NCBI RefSeq assembly: GCF_001906585.1 | Contig: NZ_JUJA01000163.1 | Location: forward strand, 179,183-243,182 | Direction: 5' to 3' | Length of the DNA stretch: 64,000 bases | Origin: Streptomyces kebangsaanensis | Lineage (GTDB): Bacteria; Actinomycetota; Actinomycetes; Streptomycetales; Streptomycetaceae | Notes under the pieces: generated by a model | Told to the model about the DNA's origin: nothing | Seen by the model: only the letters and a program-made list of their open reading frames with translations | Database searches by the model: none | Made by a program: the position numbers and the translations under genes | Part shown: positions 26,399 to 35,554 of the stretch, piece by piece | Layout of the letters: every line of letters starts with the position of its first letter | How positions within the stretch are numbered: position 1 is the stretch's first letter

Positions 26399-28073
26399 CC
26401 CGGATCCACCGGCTTGATTCCGGAGTGAGCGTTTCGGGGGTTGTCCTGGCGGTCGGTGAGATGATCTGGCCGTTCGGGCAGGGGGTACTCGCTGGTCTGC
26501 CCAGCTCTTCCACGTGTTCGGTCGTCTCGGGCCCTTGCGGGCGGGGTGGTCAGGGCTTTTCAGGCGGTGGGTGGCGGTCCGTGCACCAGGTCGAAGAGCC
26601 GGGTGAAGTCGTCGGCCCAGGGCCAGTGTTCGGGCAGGTGGAGGGTGAGGCGCCGGGCCGAACGGGCCAGGCGGGCCGGCACGTCGATCAGGTGGTCGCG
26701 GATCGTTGCGGTGGTGGCCTTGGCGTGGAAGGCGGAGGCCAGGGCGCCGGCGGCGCGGGTCAGATTGTGTGCGAGAGCGGCCAGTGCGAGCCAGGCGGCG
26801 TTCGCCTGGAAGTGCCCGGAGGGGGCGTGGGCGAACGGGCCGTTCTTCAGGTCCGCGATCACCTGTTCCACGACAGCGTGCCGCCTGTGATCACGCTCGG
26901 CGTCCGTCAGTGGGAGCGGGGAGTCGGTGAAGGCTGCGTGGTAGCGCCAGGTGTCGAAGAGCGTGCCCTGCCCCTCGGGCAGGGCCGCCGGGTTGAGCCG
27001 TTTGACGCGGCGCACGATCAGACGGGCGGTGACCTGCTGCTTCTTCGGCTTGGAGGTGAAGGCGGTGTAGCTGGTCTCGGCTATCTCGGCGTCCGAGATC
27101 CAGCACTGCCCCTCCTCGTCCCAGATTGCCTTGGGGTACTTGATCGCCTTCCACGCGGCTTCGTCGATGCCCGCGATCGCGGCCTTGATGGAGGCGTTCA
27201 TCCGCACCGTGATGGAGAACCGGACGCCCAGGGCCCGGCAGGCGTTGACGACATCGGCGCCGTAGAACGCGGAGTCGGCCCGCACGATGAGCAGCCCGCT
27301 TGCGCCGCACGCTCGCGCGGTGCGGATCGATTCGGCGACGAACGCAGCCGCACCGCGGGCGGAGTTGGACGGTCCCTTGCGCAGACGGGTGGCGGCGATC
27401 AGCGGAGCGGCCAGCGGGGTGGAGACGATCCCGATCAGCGCGTTGAGGCCCTTGACCTTGCTGTATCCGTAGCCGGCTCCCTGCTTGGCGTAGCCGTAGG
27501 TGCGGCGGATGGTGTCGTCGATGTCCACGTAGGCCACCTGGCCGGCGCCGGGCAGCAGCGGGGTGTGCGCGGCCAGGCGGGGCAGGAACCGGCGGGCCAC
27601 CGCGTGCAGTTGCTTCACGTGTCCGTGGCTGAAGGAGCGCAGGAACGAGCCCAGCGTGGACGGCGCCCGCACCCCGCTGAACAGCCGCGGCAGCCCACCG
27701 TGCCGCAGCCGGTCCATGTCATCGATGCTGTCCGCCCCGGCGACCATGCCACCGACCAGCGACATCAGCTTCGCCGCGGGAAAGGCCCCGGTCCCGTCCT
27801 TCGAGGCCGGCAGCCGGACGTACTCGTCGACGAGTACGGGCAGTGCGCACCGCTCGGCCAGCCGCACCACCGGGGCCAGCCCGCCGTACCCGACCAGATT
27901 CGGATCATCGAACCGTGCGGAGACCCTCGCCGCGGCATGGGAAGATTGCATCTCGGAAGTGCCTTGCCGATCGTGCGTGCTGGAAGCGTGAAGAACTCCC
28001 ATCCTCGCAGGTCACAAGGCACTTCCTCGTTTCAGGAGAAGCTATCCACAGGCATCAAGCCGGTGGATCCGGG
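26399..28073 (-). mobile_element. IS1380-family insertion sequence, apparently intact
   Basis: The 1675-bp element has 20-bp perfect terminal inverted repeats (26399-26418, beginning CCCGGATCCACCGG, and its complement at 28054-28073). The directly repeated pentamer CTGAA flanks it at 26394-26398 and 28074-28078, a target-site duplication indicating a simple insertion. It contains one full-length transposase gene on the minus strand. The intact state and clean duplication suggest recent activity. Confidence 0.92.
26560..27951 (-). CDS. IS1380-family transposase
   Basis: 463 residues from ATG 27951; an upstream ATG at 28002 would add 17 residues. The DDE catalytic set is readable: VDIDDTIRRTYGYAK (first Asp), RADSAFYGADVV (second Asp) and VVEQVIADLKNG (Glu). 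The N-terminal ARFDDPNLVGYGGLAPVVRLAE is the normal family opening. The full length for the family and the absence of stops mean it is probably active. It catalyses cut-and-paste movement of the surrounding element. Confidence 0.94.
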   Translation of the reverse strand: MQSSHAAARVSARFDDPNLVGYGGLAPVVRLAERCALPVLVDEYVRLPASKDGTGAFPAAKLMSLVGGMVAGADSIDDMDRLRHGGLPRLFSGVRAPSTLGSFLRSFSHGHVKQLHAVARRFLPRLAAHTPLLPGAGQVAYVDIDDTIRRTYGYAKQGAGYGYSKVKGLNALIGIVSTPLAAPLIAATRLRKGPSNSARGAAAFVAESIRTARACGASGLLIVRADSAFYGADVVNACRALGVRFSITVRMNASIKAAIAGIDEAAWKAIKYPKAIWDEEGQCWISDAEIAETSYTAFTSKPKKQQVTARLIVRRVKRLNPAALPEGQGTLFDTWRYHAAFTDSPLPLTDAERDHRRHAVVEQVIADLKNGPFAHAPSGHFQANAAWLALAALAHNLTRAAGALASAFHAKATTATIRDHLIDVPARLARSARRLTLHLPEHWPWADDFTRLFDLVHGPPPTA

Positions 28074-28175
28074 CTGAAGGTAGAGAGGAGCGTTCCCCTC
28101 CGTGAATGGCGGGCTCCTTCCGAAGAGGAAGGAGTCTACGGCGAAGCGGCGACGCCGTTGGGGAAAGTTCTGCTG

Positions 28176-28598
28176 ATGCGGTCACCGTCTTCGCGTGGAG
28201 ACGTGTATTCGGCAGCAGAACGGCACGAGCGTTGGAGCCTGGCCCTCTCTGGTGGACACAGCATGGAGATCGACGCCCTCGGGGCTCCTGGAGTGATCTC
28301 GCAGAGAGTCCTCAAACGTGGAACTTCTGGGACTCTGAACGGGGATCGCTTCGAGATCACCGTTTCTTCGTCGTTGCGTCGCGCACATAGACATGTGTCC
28401 ATGCATGGCCTGGGCATCACTTTCACACCTAGCGGCTCGGGTGCAGAACTCCGTGAAAACGGAAAGCGGGTTGCGCTGAAACGGTTGGGGGACTGGGAAG
28501 TGGCCGATGCCTCCGCAGGCGCTGTGCTCAGTGTTTGCCTCTTCGAGTGGGCGGAGATGGCCTTCTTTCTGCAGACTCCATTCTTGCGGTTGCTGTAA
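28176..28598 (+). CDS. Hypothetical protein next to the IS1380 insertion
   Basis: 140 residues from ATG 28176, with GGGGAAAG upstream. I do not recognise a family. The sequence is mainly beta-strand-like (FEITVSSSLRRAHRHV, LGITFTPSGSGAELRENGK) and ends in a hydrophobic FEWAEMAFFLQTPFLRLL. The reading frame is open upstream through 28074 up to the IS end and would continue into the left flank in the uninserted chromosome, so the ancestral gene may have begun earlier. Codon use is less GC-biased than in neighbouring core genes, suggesting acquisition. It is followed 11 bp later by the decayed DUF6188-like gene. Confidence 0.6.
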   Translation: MRSPSSRGDVYSAAERHERWSLALSGGHSMEIDALGAPGVISQRVLKRGTSGTLNGDRFEITVSSSLRRAHRHVSMHGLGITFTPSGSGAELRENGKRVALKRLGDWEVADASAGAVLSVCLFEWAEMAFFLQTPFLRLL

Positions 28599-28609
28599 AG
28601 GTGGTGAGC

Positions 28610-28949
28610 ATGGTGAATCTCGAAGAGTAGTCCGTGACGCGGCTATGTCTCGATGAGGCGCTCACTATCCTCACCAGCGGTGGAGCCGAGCTGAGGGTTG
28701 AAACTACTGTCCACATCGAGGGAGAGGGCGAGGCTTTCCTCGAGTTCGAACCGGGAGCGCCCGGGGGGGCCGCTGACCTACTTCAACGGAACATGCACGC
28801 TCCTCTTCACTCAAGGGGTGCGGATCTCGGTCCCCTCAAACCCGGACTTCGAGGCGTGGACCTACACCTCCCCAAGCGGGCGGACTGTGTGCATGCCAGG
28901 CGGCGACCTTGCCGTTTGGACGTCTGCGGACTTACGCCACCGAAGGTGA
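28610..28949 (+). pseudogene. DUF6188-like gene broken by a nonsense codon and a frameshift
   Basis: ATG 28610 has a good ribosome site (AAAGGTGG). It reads MVNLEE, then TAG at 28628, then SVTRLCLDEALTILTSGGAE and HIEGEGEAFLEFEPGAPGG in the same frame. At a run of seven G (28763-28769) similarity jumps to another frame, giving GPLTYFNGTCTLLF and VCMPGGDLAVWTSA to the stop at 28949. Restoring TGG for TAG and six G for seven gives one continuous protein of about 112 residues resembling DUF6188. Start at GTG 28634 could bypass the stop but not the frameshift. A sequencing error in the G-run is possible. Confidence 0.7.
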
Positions 28950-28995
28950 ATCCCAAGACTGCCACCCTGCAGGTCCACTGAGCATCGCAGTCAAC

Positions 28996-29217
28996 GTGAC
29001 ACCTGTCGGCATATCCACTGCAGGCTCCCTGCCCATATCGCCCCTGTTTGCGTTCTTTGCCTGGAATGCGGCAAGGTTGCCTGCTGGACCCGCCCCTTTC
29101 TTGGTCGGTGTCATTTTCAACATCGCCCGGTTAGTATTGGCCGGGGTGGCTGTGATGGCTGTTGGATTCGGCATGGGCAAGAGTTGGCGACAGTGGAATA
29201 AGACCAACTTCTTCTGA
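28996..29217 (+). CDS. Possible small membrane protein
   Basis: A 73-codon frame from GTG 28996 with two hydrophobic stretches (LPISPLFAFFAW and FLVGVIFNIARLVLAGVAVMAVGFGM) ends SWRQWNKTNFF. There is no clear ribosome site, and the frame is open further upstream without a better start. Base composition is less GC-rich than average. It may be a true small gene or the tail of a lost one; there is no family recognition. Confidence 0.35.
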   Translation: MTPVGISTAGSLPISPLFAFFAWNAARLPAGPAPFLVGVIFNIARLVLAGVAVMAVGFGMGKSWRQWNKTNFF

Positions 29218-29252
29218 GGCCGTCGGGCACCTCTGGCTCGCCTGGAGGGGCT

Positions 29253-31088
29253 TTGACTTCGAAAGTACCGGTTCCGAATGCCCCAGCGGCTGCCCTGGAC
29301 TTCGGAACCACTCGTCTTGTCCTGGCCGAGTACCGGAGGTGGGCGGCGTGGCTGTTGTCCATCGGGCTTGGCGCTCTGGTGGTCGCCTTGGCCGCCGCAG
29401 TGGTCGGCGGGGCGGTGGGAGTCAGGTGGCTGGGCTCACTGACCCCGTACATCTCAGGAGGCGGGCTCGTCGTCACAGCCATCGGAGCCGGTTCCCTGCG
29501 CATCGCCGGGCGCATGCGGGACCTGCTGTCCGGGGGGCCGTGGATCGCCTGCCCCGCGGTCGCACTGGCGACGGCTCCAACGCGACTTGTTCTGAGGGCA
29601 CCTGACACCGACGAGGTGTGGGCGCTGACCGTGGTGGCTGTTCGTCAGCGTCACCGTCTGGCGTGGCCGGCGGCTTCTGGTGTGCTGTGGTGGTGCGGGG
29701 ATCCTTTCTGGGGCGGAGTCGTCGCACAGCCAGGTGGTAAGGCGTTGGTGTGGGCGCGACCGACCCGGCGGCGTCGGCGAGAGGGCGACCTGCGTGCGGC
29801 TGTTTCCTCCGGGCTGTTGGAGCGTGCTGTGCCCCGGCAGCCCCAGGCGCCCTCGGCAGGTCCGGTTGTGACGGGCACGGTGCCTGTTCCGCCCGCCCGT
29901 CGTCGCCCCTTCTTTCGATGGGTCGCGCTGTTGGGCGCCGTGGTCCTGGGCTCGGGGATCGCCGGGTCCGTGGCGGCGGAGCGGGATCCGCAGGTGGATC
30001 TGACCGTGGTCCAGGAGGACGCGTCGGGGCGCTGCACCGTGGTCTGGAAGGACCCGTGGAGCGGGAGCAAACGTCGGGGGCCGTTCCAGTGCGATCCCGA
30101 CCGGGATCCGATCCTGTGGGACTTCGAGAGCGGGTTTGTCGTCTCGTACGGTCCGTGGAAGGGAGATCTCTACAACGCCGATCTCGAGGGCACTCCCGCG
30201 TACGCCGTCAACGGCGGGCTGTCCTTCTTCGGCTTTCTGGTTCTGGTCGGCTCCGGGATCGGAGGCGGTGTCCGGCATGTCCATCGCGCTGTCCAGCGAC
30301 GCGCTGCCCGAAGACCTCGCATGACCGGCGGTCCGTGGTCGGCCATCGGTTTGGGTGTCGGCACGTCCGAGCCGCCGTCGGCCGGCACCGAGAAGTCCGA
30401 GGATCTCTCCTACGCCGCATGGACGGAACTGGCCCGGCGCACCTCCATGCCGCCGTCGGTTTCTCCCCACCGGCGTGAAGCCGACGTACGTGCGGTGCCT
30501 TGGTGGCGGGTGCGGGCCCTGCGGGAATTGTCCCAGCTGGAAGGAATGACGCTGGGGGCGGTCTGTCTGCTCGTAGCGTTGCTTCAGTGGCTGTTCGGCG
30601 GTGGGGCGAGCGTCCCTGTGATCGCGATGGGGGCGATGGGCGGCGTCATGGTGATCGGATTCGCAAGGCGTGCCGTGTCTCACGGGCTTGCGGACGTTCG
30701 CAGGCTTGTTCGGGCGGCCAGGGCCCCCGTCTCCGTGCCGAGACCGTACGTTCTCGTCCACGATCCCTGTGACGGGACACCGGTGCTGATCCTGTTCCCC
30801 GCTCACGCCGGGCCGGACACCCAGCCCGACGCCGTGCTGGCGGTGCGTGCTCCAGGCACGGACAGGCGACCACGGCAGGGGCTGCCCGAGCCCGTCGGCA
30901 CAGCCGACCTGCGGGGCTGGCTCGACGAGGAACCCACCGTGGTGCCGTGGATCGAGGACCGGGCGTTCTGGCCCCTGCACGGCTTGCGGGAGGTGCGTGC
31001 CGGCGTGACGGAGGACCGGAACTACCTTCGCCACCTCATGGGCGAGACGGAGAAGGCGTTCACCTGTCACCGCGTCAGCACGTTGTAG
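29253..31088 (+). CDS. Large hypothetical multi-span membrane protein
   Basis: 611 residues from TTG 29253, supported by GGAGGGG a few bases upstream. Hydrophobic segments are at about residues 32-55, 65-80, 222-245, 322-340 and 440-485 (the last probably two helices). Between the first and second halves lies a region with SGRCTVVWKDPWSG and two more Trp-rich strands, probably extracytoplasmic. The C-terminal soluble part has YVLVHDPCDGTPVLILFP and ends CHRVSTL. I do not recognise the family, though similar large SCO-type membrane proteins occur in streptomycetes. It is convergent with the pirin gene (14-bp overlap). Confidence 0.7.
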   Translation: MTSKVPVPNAPAAALDFGTTRLVLAEYRRWAAWLLSIGLGALVVALAAAVVGGAVGVRWLGSLTPYISGGGLVVTAIGAGSLRIAGRMRDLLSGGPWIACPAVALATAPTRLVLRAPDTDEVWALTVVAVRQRHRLAWPAASGVLWWCGDPFWGGVVAQPGGKALVWARPTRRRRREGDLRAAVSSGLLERAVPRQPQAPSAGPVVTGTVPVPPARRRPFFRWVALLGAVVLGSGIAGSVAAERDPQVDLTVVQEDASGRCTVVWKDPWSGSKRRGPFQCDPDRDPILWDFESGFVVSYGPWKGDLYNADLEGTPAYAVNGGLSFFGFLVLVGSGIGGGVRHVHRAVQRRAARRPRMTGGPWSAIGLGVGTSEPPSAGTEKSEDLSYAAWTELARRTSMPPSVSPHRREADVRAVPWWRVRALRELSQLEGMTLGAVCLLVALLQWLFGGGASVPVIAMGAMGGVMVIGFARRAVSHGLADVRRLVRAARAPVSVPRPYVLVHDPCDGTPVLILFPAHAGPDTQPDAVLAVRAPGTDRRPRQGLPEPVGTADLRGWLDEEPTVVPWIEDRAFWPLHGLREVRAGVTEDRNYLRHLMGETEKAFTCHRVSTL

Positions 31089-31749
31089 TGGTCGTCGCTC
31101 CGGCCATCTCCCACATCAGCAACTCCGCGTCCGTCACTCCCACCGCCTCCAAACCCCCGGCGGCATCCGTGATCCGCGCCGAGTCCCCCGGGCCCAACCG
31201 GTCCTCGCCCAGTCGTACTTCGCCCCGTACGACATGGACGTACACATACGCCGCGTCCGGTACCGCCGTCCGCTCCCCCGCTGCCAGGCGGCGGACGTGG
31301 AGCGTGGCGCCGGCCTCCGGGACGGCGTACGAGGTGGTGTCGCGCACGACCTCGTAGTGAGGTTCGCCGCCGGGGCGGAGTGGGGTCAGCCACATCTGGA
31401 CGAAGGTCAGGGGGGTGTCGCCCTCGTTGCGTTCCACGTGGCGGACGCCGGCCGCCGCACTCAGGTGCTGGACGTCGCCGGGGCGGACCCGCGTCTCGTG
31501 GCCCGTGGAGTCGCGGTGGGTCAGTTCGCCCTCGACGACCCAGGTGACGATCTCCGTGTGGCTGTGCGGGTGCTCGTCGAAGCCGGCTCCGGGGGCGAGG
31601 TGCTCCTCGTTGCAGGCGATCAGGGCGCCGAAGCGGAGGTTGTCCGGATCGTAGTGCGGGCCGAAGGAGAAGGCGTGCCGGGTTTCGATTCCGGCTGTCG
31701 GCTCACCGCCCCGGTAACGCTCTGCCCCGCGCCATATTGCGATCGTCAC
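31075..31749 (-). CDS. Pirin-like bicupin protein
   Basis: 224 residues; GTG 31749 (MTIAIWRGAERYRGG) is chosen because the longer frame to 32211 is antisense to fasR. The pirin metal-binding set is present: FDEHPHSHTEIVTWVVEGEL provides His, His and His, and Glu comes in the following strand. Pirins bind Fe2+ in the N-terminal cupin and act as quercetinase-like dioxygenases or as regulators of metabolic enzymes; in Streptomyces pirins have been reported to influence central carbon and fatty acid metabolism. The gene is divergent from fasR, 103 bp away. Confidence 0.9.
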   Translation of the reverse strand: MTIAIWRGAERYRGGEPTAGIETRHAFSFGPHYDPDNLRFGALIACNEEHLAPGAGFDEHPHSHTEIVTWVVEGELTHRDSTGHETRVRPGDVQHLSAAAGVRHVERNEGDTPLTFVQMWLTPLRPGGEPHYEVVRDTTSYAVPEAGATLHVRRLAAGERTAVPDAAYVYVHVVRGEVRLGEDRLGPGDSARITDAAGGLEAVGVTDAELLMWEMAGATTTTTC

Positions 31750-31852
31750 GGAGACCACCGTAGTCCCCGGCCGTGCGGCCGTGAGGCCCGGAGAAGCCAG
31801 GGTCCCGACCCGGCGGCACGTACTGACGTCCGGATGAGGCAGTCTTGTCCCC

Positions 31853-33061
31853 GTGCCCGAACCCGAATCCCACCAGAGCCACGCCGCAGCGCACCGCGCC
31901 CTCCATCCGCATGCCGCGACCCTGAAGCGGCTGGAGAGGTCCTCCGGGTCACTGGCCGCGCAGGCCATCGCCCGCATGGACGAGACGCTGCCGTGGTACC
32001 GGGCGATGCCCCCGGAGAACCGTTCCTGGATCGGGCTGGTCGCCCAGGCGGGCATCGCCGCCTTCACCGAGTGGTTCCGGCGCCCCGACGCGCCCCAGGC
32101 CATCTCCACCGATGTGTTCGGCACCGCCCCGCGCGAGCTGACCCGGGCGATCACGCTGCGGCAGACCGTGGAGATGGTGCGCACCACGATCGAGGTCATG
32201 GAGTCCGCCATCGACGAGGTGGCGGCGCCGGGGGACGGGGGCGTGCTGCGCGAGGCGCTGCTCGTCTACGCCCGTGAGATCGCCTTCGCCACCGCCCAGG
32301 TGTACGCCCAGGCCGCCGAGGCACGCGGTGCCTGGGACGCCCGGCTGGAGTCGCTGGTCGTCAACGCCGTGCTCAGCGGGGAGGCGGACGAAGGGGCCGT
32401 GTCGCGGGCCTCCGCCCTGGGGTGGAACTCGCCCGAACATGTGTGCGTGGTGCTCGGGACCGCGCCCGACGGGGATTCCGAGCTGACCGTCGAGGCCATC
32501 CGGCGGGCCGCCCGGCACGCCAAGCTGCAGGTGCTCACCGGGGTGCTCGGGGACCGGCTGGTCGTGATCGCGGGGGGCAGTGACAATCCGCTCGGCGTGG
32601 CCAAGTCGCTGATCGGGCCCTATGCCCCGGGTCCTGTGGTCGCCGGGCCCGTCGTGCCCGATCTGCTCGCCGCCACCCGGTCCGCGCAGGCCGCCGCGGC
32701 CGGGCTGAAGGCCTGTTCCGCCTGGCAGGACGCGCCGCGGCCGGTGCTGGCCGACGATCTGCTGCCGGAGCGCGCCATCGCCGGTGACCCGGGAGCGCGC
32801 GAGCAGTTGGTGGAGGAGATCTACAGACCGTTGGAGGAGGCGGGGTCGGCCCTGCTGGAAACCCTCAGCGTCTATCTGGAGCAGGCGAGCAGCCTCGAAG
32901 GCGCGGCGAGGATGCTCTTCGTTCACCCGAACACCGTGCGCTACCGGCTCCGACGTGTGACGGACGTCACCGGTTGGTCACCCTCCGATGTACGATCCGC
33001 GTTCACGCTACGGATCGCGCTGATCCTGGGGCGTCTGGTCGATGGAGATCCCCAGGCCTAG
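31853..33061 (+). CDS. fasR: PucR-family activator of the fatty acid synthase operon (FasR)
   Basis: 402 residues, GTG 31853. The C-terminal PucR helix-turn-helix is clear: LSVYLEQASSLEGAARMLFVHPNTVRYRLRRV then DVRSAFTLRIALILGRL. The middle carries a GGDEF-like CdaR segment. It lies immediately upstream of and co-directional with fabD-fabH-acpP-fabF, the position of S. coelicolor FasR (SCO2386 from memory), which activates that operon. The 89-bp gap to fabD presumably holds its operator, which I could not define. Confidence 0.93.
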   Translation: MPEPESHQSHAAAHRALHPHAATLKRLERSSGSLAAQAIARMDETLPWYRAMPPENRSWIGLVAQAGIAAFTEWFRRPDAPQAISTDVFGTAPRELTRAITLRQTVEMVRTTIEVMESAIDEVAAPGDGGVLREALLVYAREIAFATAQVYAQAAEARGAWDARLESLVVNAVLSGEADEGAVSRASALGWNSPEHVCVVLGTAPDGDSELTVEAIRRAARHAKLQVLTGVLGDRLVVIAGGSDNPLGVAKSLIGPYAPGPVVAGPVVPDLLAATRSAQAAAAGLKACSAWQDAPRPVLADDLLPERAIAGDPGAREQLVEEIYRPLEEAGSALLETLSVYLEQASSLEGAARMLFVHPNTVRYRLRRVTDVTGWSPSDVRSAFTLRIALILGRLVDGDPQA

Positions 33062-33150
33062 GCTTTTGTCGGGGGTCCACAAAACCCCTTCGTGTTCTTC
33101 GTCCCTGTCCTCACGGGCGGCCCCGGCCGCCCCCAAGAGAGAGTGTGAGA

Positions 33151-34062
33151 GTGCTCGTACTCGTCGCTCCCGGCCAGGGCGCCCAGACGCCCGGCTTCCT
33201 GACCCCCTGGCTCGAACTGCCCGGTGCCGCCGACCGCGTGGCCGCCTGGTCGGACGTCATCGGACTGGACCTCGTCCACTACGGGACGCAGGCCGACGCG
33301 GACGCGATCCGCGACACCGCGGTGGCCCAGCCGCTGCTGGTGGCCGCCGGGCTGCTGTCGGCCGCGGCACTGGGTGACACCGGCGCGGGCGTGGTCGCGG
33401 GCCACAGCGTGGGTGAGATCACCGCCGCCGCGTTCGCGGGCGTCCTGGACGACACCGCCGCGCTGACCCTGGTCCGCAAGCGGGGCCTGGCGATGGCCGA
33501 GGCCGCCGCGATCACCGCGACGGGCATGTCGGCGCTGCTCGGCGGCGACCCGGAGGTGTCCGTCGCGCACCTGCGCAAGCTGGGCCTGACCCCGGCGAAC
33601 GTCAACGGCGCGGGCCAGATCGTGGCCGCCGGCACCCTGGAGCAGCTCGCCGCGCTGAACGAGGACAAGCCCGAGGGCGTGCGCAAGGTCGTCCCGCTGA
33701 AGGTGGCCGGTGCCTTCCACACGCACCACATGGCCCCCGCGGTCGACCGGCTGACCGAGGCCGCCAAGGCGCTCACCCCCACCGACCCCAAGGTCACCTA
33801 CGTCTCCAACAAGGACGGCCGGGCCGTGCACAGCGGCGCCGAGGTCGTCGAGCGGCTGGTCGGACAGGTCGCCAACCCGGTCCGCTGGGACCTGTGCATG
33901 GAGACCTTCAAGGAGCTCGGCGCCACCGCCCTGATCGAGGTGTGCCCCGGCGGCACGCTGACCGGTCTGGCCAAGCGCGCGCTGCCCGGCGTGAAGACGC
34001 TGGCGCTGAAGGGCCCCGCCGACCTCGACGCGGCCCGCGAACTCATCTCCGAGCACGCCTGA
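33151..34062 (+). CDS. fabD: Malonyl-CoA:ACP malonyltransferase
   Basis: 303 residues from GTG 33151 (MLVLVAPGQGAQ); an in-frame GTG at 33145 would add two residues. It transfers malonyl from CoA to ACP. The nucleophile Ser86 lies in GHSVGE, and catalytic His is in GAFHTHHM; the opening VAPGQGAQTPGF is the family QGxQ motif. First gene of the fab operon, 23 bp upstream of fabH. It also serves type II polyketide synthases in this genus. Confidence 0.97.
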   Translation: MLVLVAPGQGAQTPGFLTPWLELPGAADRVAAWSDVIGLDLVHYGTQADADAIRDTAVAQPLLVAAGLLSAAALGDTGAGVVAGHSVGEITAAAFAGVLDDTAALTLVRKRGLAMAEAAAITATGMSALLGGDPEVSVAHLRKLGLTPANVNGAGQIVAAGTLEQLAALNEDKPEGVRKVVPLKVAGAFHTHHMAPAVDRLTEAAKALTPTDPKVTYVSNKDGRAVHSGAEVVERLVGQVANPVRWDLCMETFKELGATALIEVCPGGTLTGLAKRALPGVKTLALKGPADLDAARELISEHA

Positions 34063-34085
34063 CGACCCCTGAGGAGCCGACGATC

Positions 34086-35117
34086 ATGTCGAAGATCAAG
34101 CCCGCCAAGGGAGCCCCGTACGCGCGCATCCTCGGCGTGGGCGGCTACCGGCCCACGCGGGTGGTGCCCAACGAGGTGATCCTCGAGAAGATCGACTCGT
34201 CCGACGAGTGGATCCGCTCGCGCTCGGGCATCGAGACCCGGCACTGGGCGTCGCCCGAGGAGACCGTGGCGGCGATGTCGGTCGAGGCCTCCGGCAAGGC
34301 GATCGCCGACGCCGGGATCGACGCCTCGCAGATCGGTGCCGTGGTCGTCTCGACCGTCTCGCACTTCAGCCAGACGCCGGCCGTCGCCACCGAGATCGCC
34401 GACAGGCTCGGCACCGACAAGGCGGCCGCCTTCGACATCTCGGCGGGCTGCGCCGGCTTCGGCTACGGCCTCACCCTGGCCAAGGGCATGGTCGTCGAGG
34501 GTTCGGCCGAGTACGTCCTCGTCATCGGCGTGGAGCGCCTGTCCGACCTGACCGACCTGGAGGACCGGGCCACGGCCTTCCTGTTCGGCGACGGCGCCGG
34601 CGCGGTCGTGGTCGGTCCCTCGCAGGAGCCCGCGATGGGCCCGACCGTGTGGGGCTCGGAGGGCGACAAGGCCCAGGTCATCAAGCAGACCGTGCCGTGG
34701 GACCGATTCCGGATCGGCGACGTCTCCGAGCTTCCCGTGGACAGCGAGGGCAACGTCAAGTTCCCCGCGATCACGCAGGAGGGCCAGGCGGTGTTCCGCT
34801 GGGCCGTGTTCGAGATGGCGAAGGTCGCCCAGCAGGCGCTGGACGCGGCCGGGATCAGCCCGGACGACCTGGACGTCTTCATCCCGCACCAGGCCAATGT
34901 GCGGATCATCGACTCGATGGTGAAGACCCTCAAACTGCCGGAGCACGTCACGGTCGCCCGTGACATCCGCACCACCGGCAACACCTCGGCCGCCTCGATT
35001 CCGCTCGCGATGGAGCGGCTCCTGGCGACCGGCGAGGCGAAGAGCGGCGACACCGCGCTCGTCATCGGCTTCGGGGCGGGTCTCGTCTACGCCGCGACGG
35101 TCGTTACCCTCCCCTAG
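34086..35117 (+). CDS. fabH: Beta-ketoacyl-ACP synthase III
   Basis: 343 residues, the length of the S. coelicolor enzyme. It condenses a CoA-linked starter (branched or acetyl) with malonyl-ACP to begin fatty acid synthesis. The catalytic triad is readable as Cys122 (DISAGCAGFGYGL), His268 (IPHQANVRII) and Asn299 (TTGNTSAASIP). ATG 34086 follows GAGGAGCCGACG. It lies between fabD and acpP in the operon. Confidence 0.98.
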   Translation: MSKIKPAKGAPYARILGVGGYRPTRVVPNEVILEKIDSSDEWIRSRSGIETRHWASPEETVAAMSVEASGKAIADAGIDASQIGAVVVSTVSHFSQTPAVATEIADRLGTDKAAAFDISAGCAGFGYGLTLAKGMVVEGSAEYVLVIGVERLSDLTDLEDRATAFLFGDGAGAVVVGPSQEPAMGPTVWGSEGDKAQVIKQTVPWDRFRIGDVSELPVDSEGNVKFPAITQEGQAVFRWAVFEMAKVAQQALDAAGISPDDLDVFIPHQANVRIIDSMVKTLKLPEHVTVARDIRTTGNTSAASIPLAMERLLATGEAKSGDTALVIGFGAGLVYAATVVTLP

Positions 35118-35218
35118 GCACTCCGTGCCGGATCATGGTTCCGGCACGGGAGCCGCACCACCTGCCGCTGCCGCGGCGGGCGCCACACCCTCTGAAACAG
35201 TTACGAAGGAGCGCCGAC

Positions 35219-35467
35219 ATGGCCGCCACTCAGGAAGAGATCGTCGCCGGTCTCGCGGAGATCGTGAACGAGATCGCCGGAATCCCGGTCGAGGACGTCC
35301 AGCTGGACAAGTCCTTCACCGACGACCTGGACGTCGACTCGCTGTCCATGGTCGAGGTCGTCGTCGCCGCCGAGGAGCGCTTCGACGTCAAGATCCCCGA
35401 CGAGGACGTCAAGAACCTCAAGACGGTCGGCGACGCGACCGAGTACATCCTCAAGCACCAGGGCTGA
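35219..35467 (+). CDS. acpP: Acyl carrier protein
   Basis: 82 residues, ATG 35219 with a GAAGGAG ribosome site. The phosphopantetheine attachment Ser41 lies in DVDSLSMVE. It is acidic and helical throughout, normal for FAS ACP, and carries the growing acyl chain. It is centrally placed between fabH and fabF, with about 90-100 bp on either side. Confidence 0.98.
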   Translation: MAATQEEIVAGLAEIVNEIAGIPVEDVQLDKSFTDDLDVDSLSMVEVVVAAEERFDVKIPDEDVKNLKTVGDATEYILKHQG

Positions 35468-35554
35468 TCGACCGATCACAGCCTTGGGCTGACTGCCCCG
35501 CCACCCGGCGGTGGCGCCGTACGAATCCTCGTATCCGTTGGAGAAAGAATTCCC

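Noticed and set aside
31750-32211. Upstream extension of the pirin frame
   Set aside because: It lies antisense to fasR and lacks pirin similarity; GTG 31749 gives the normal length.
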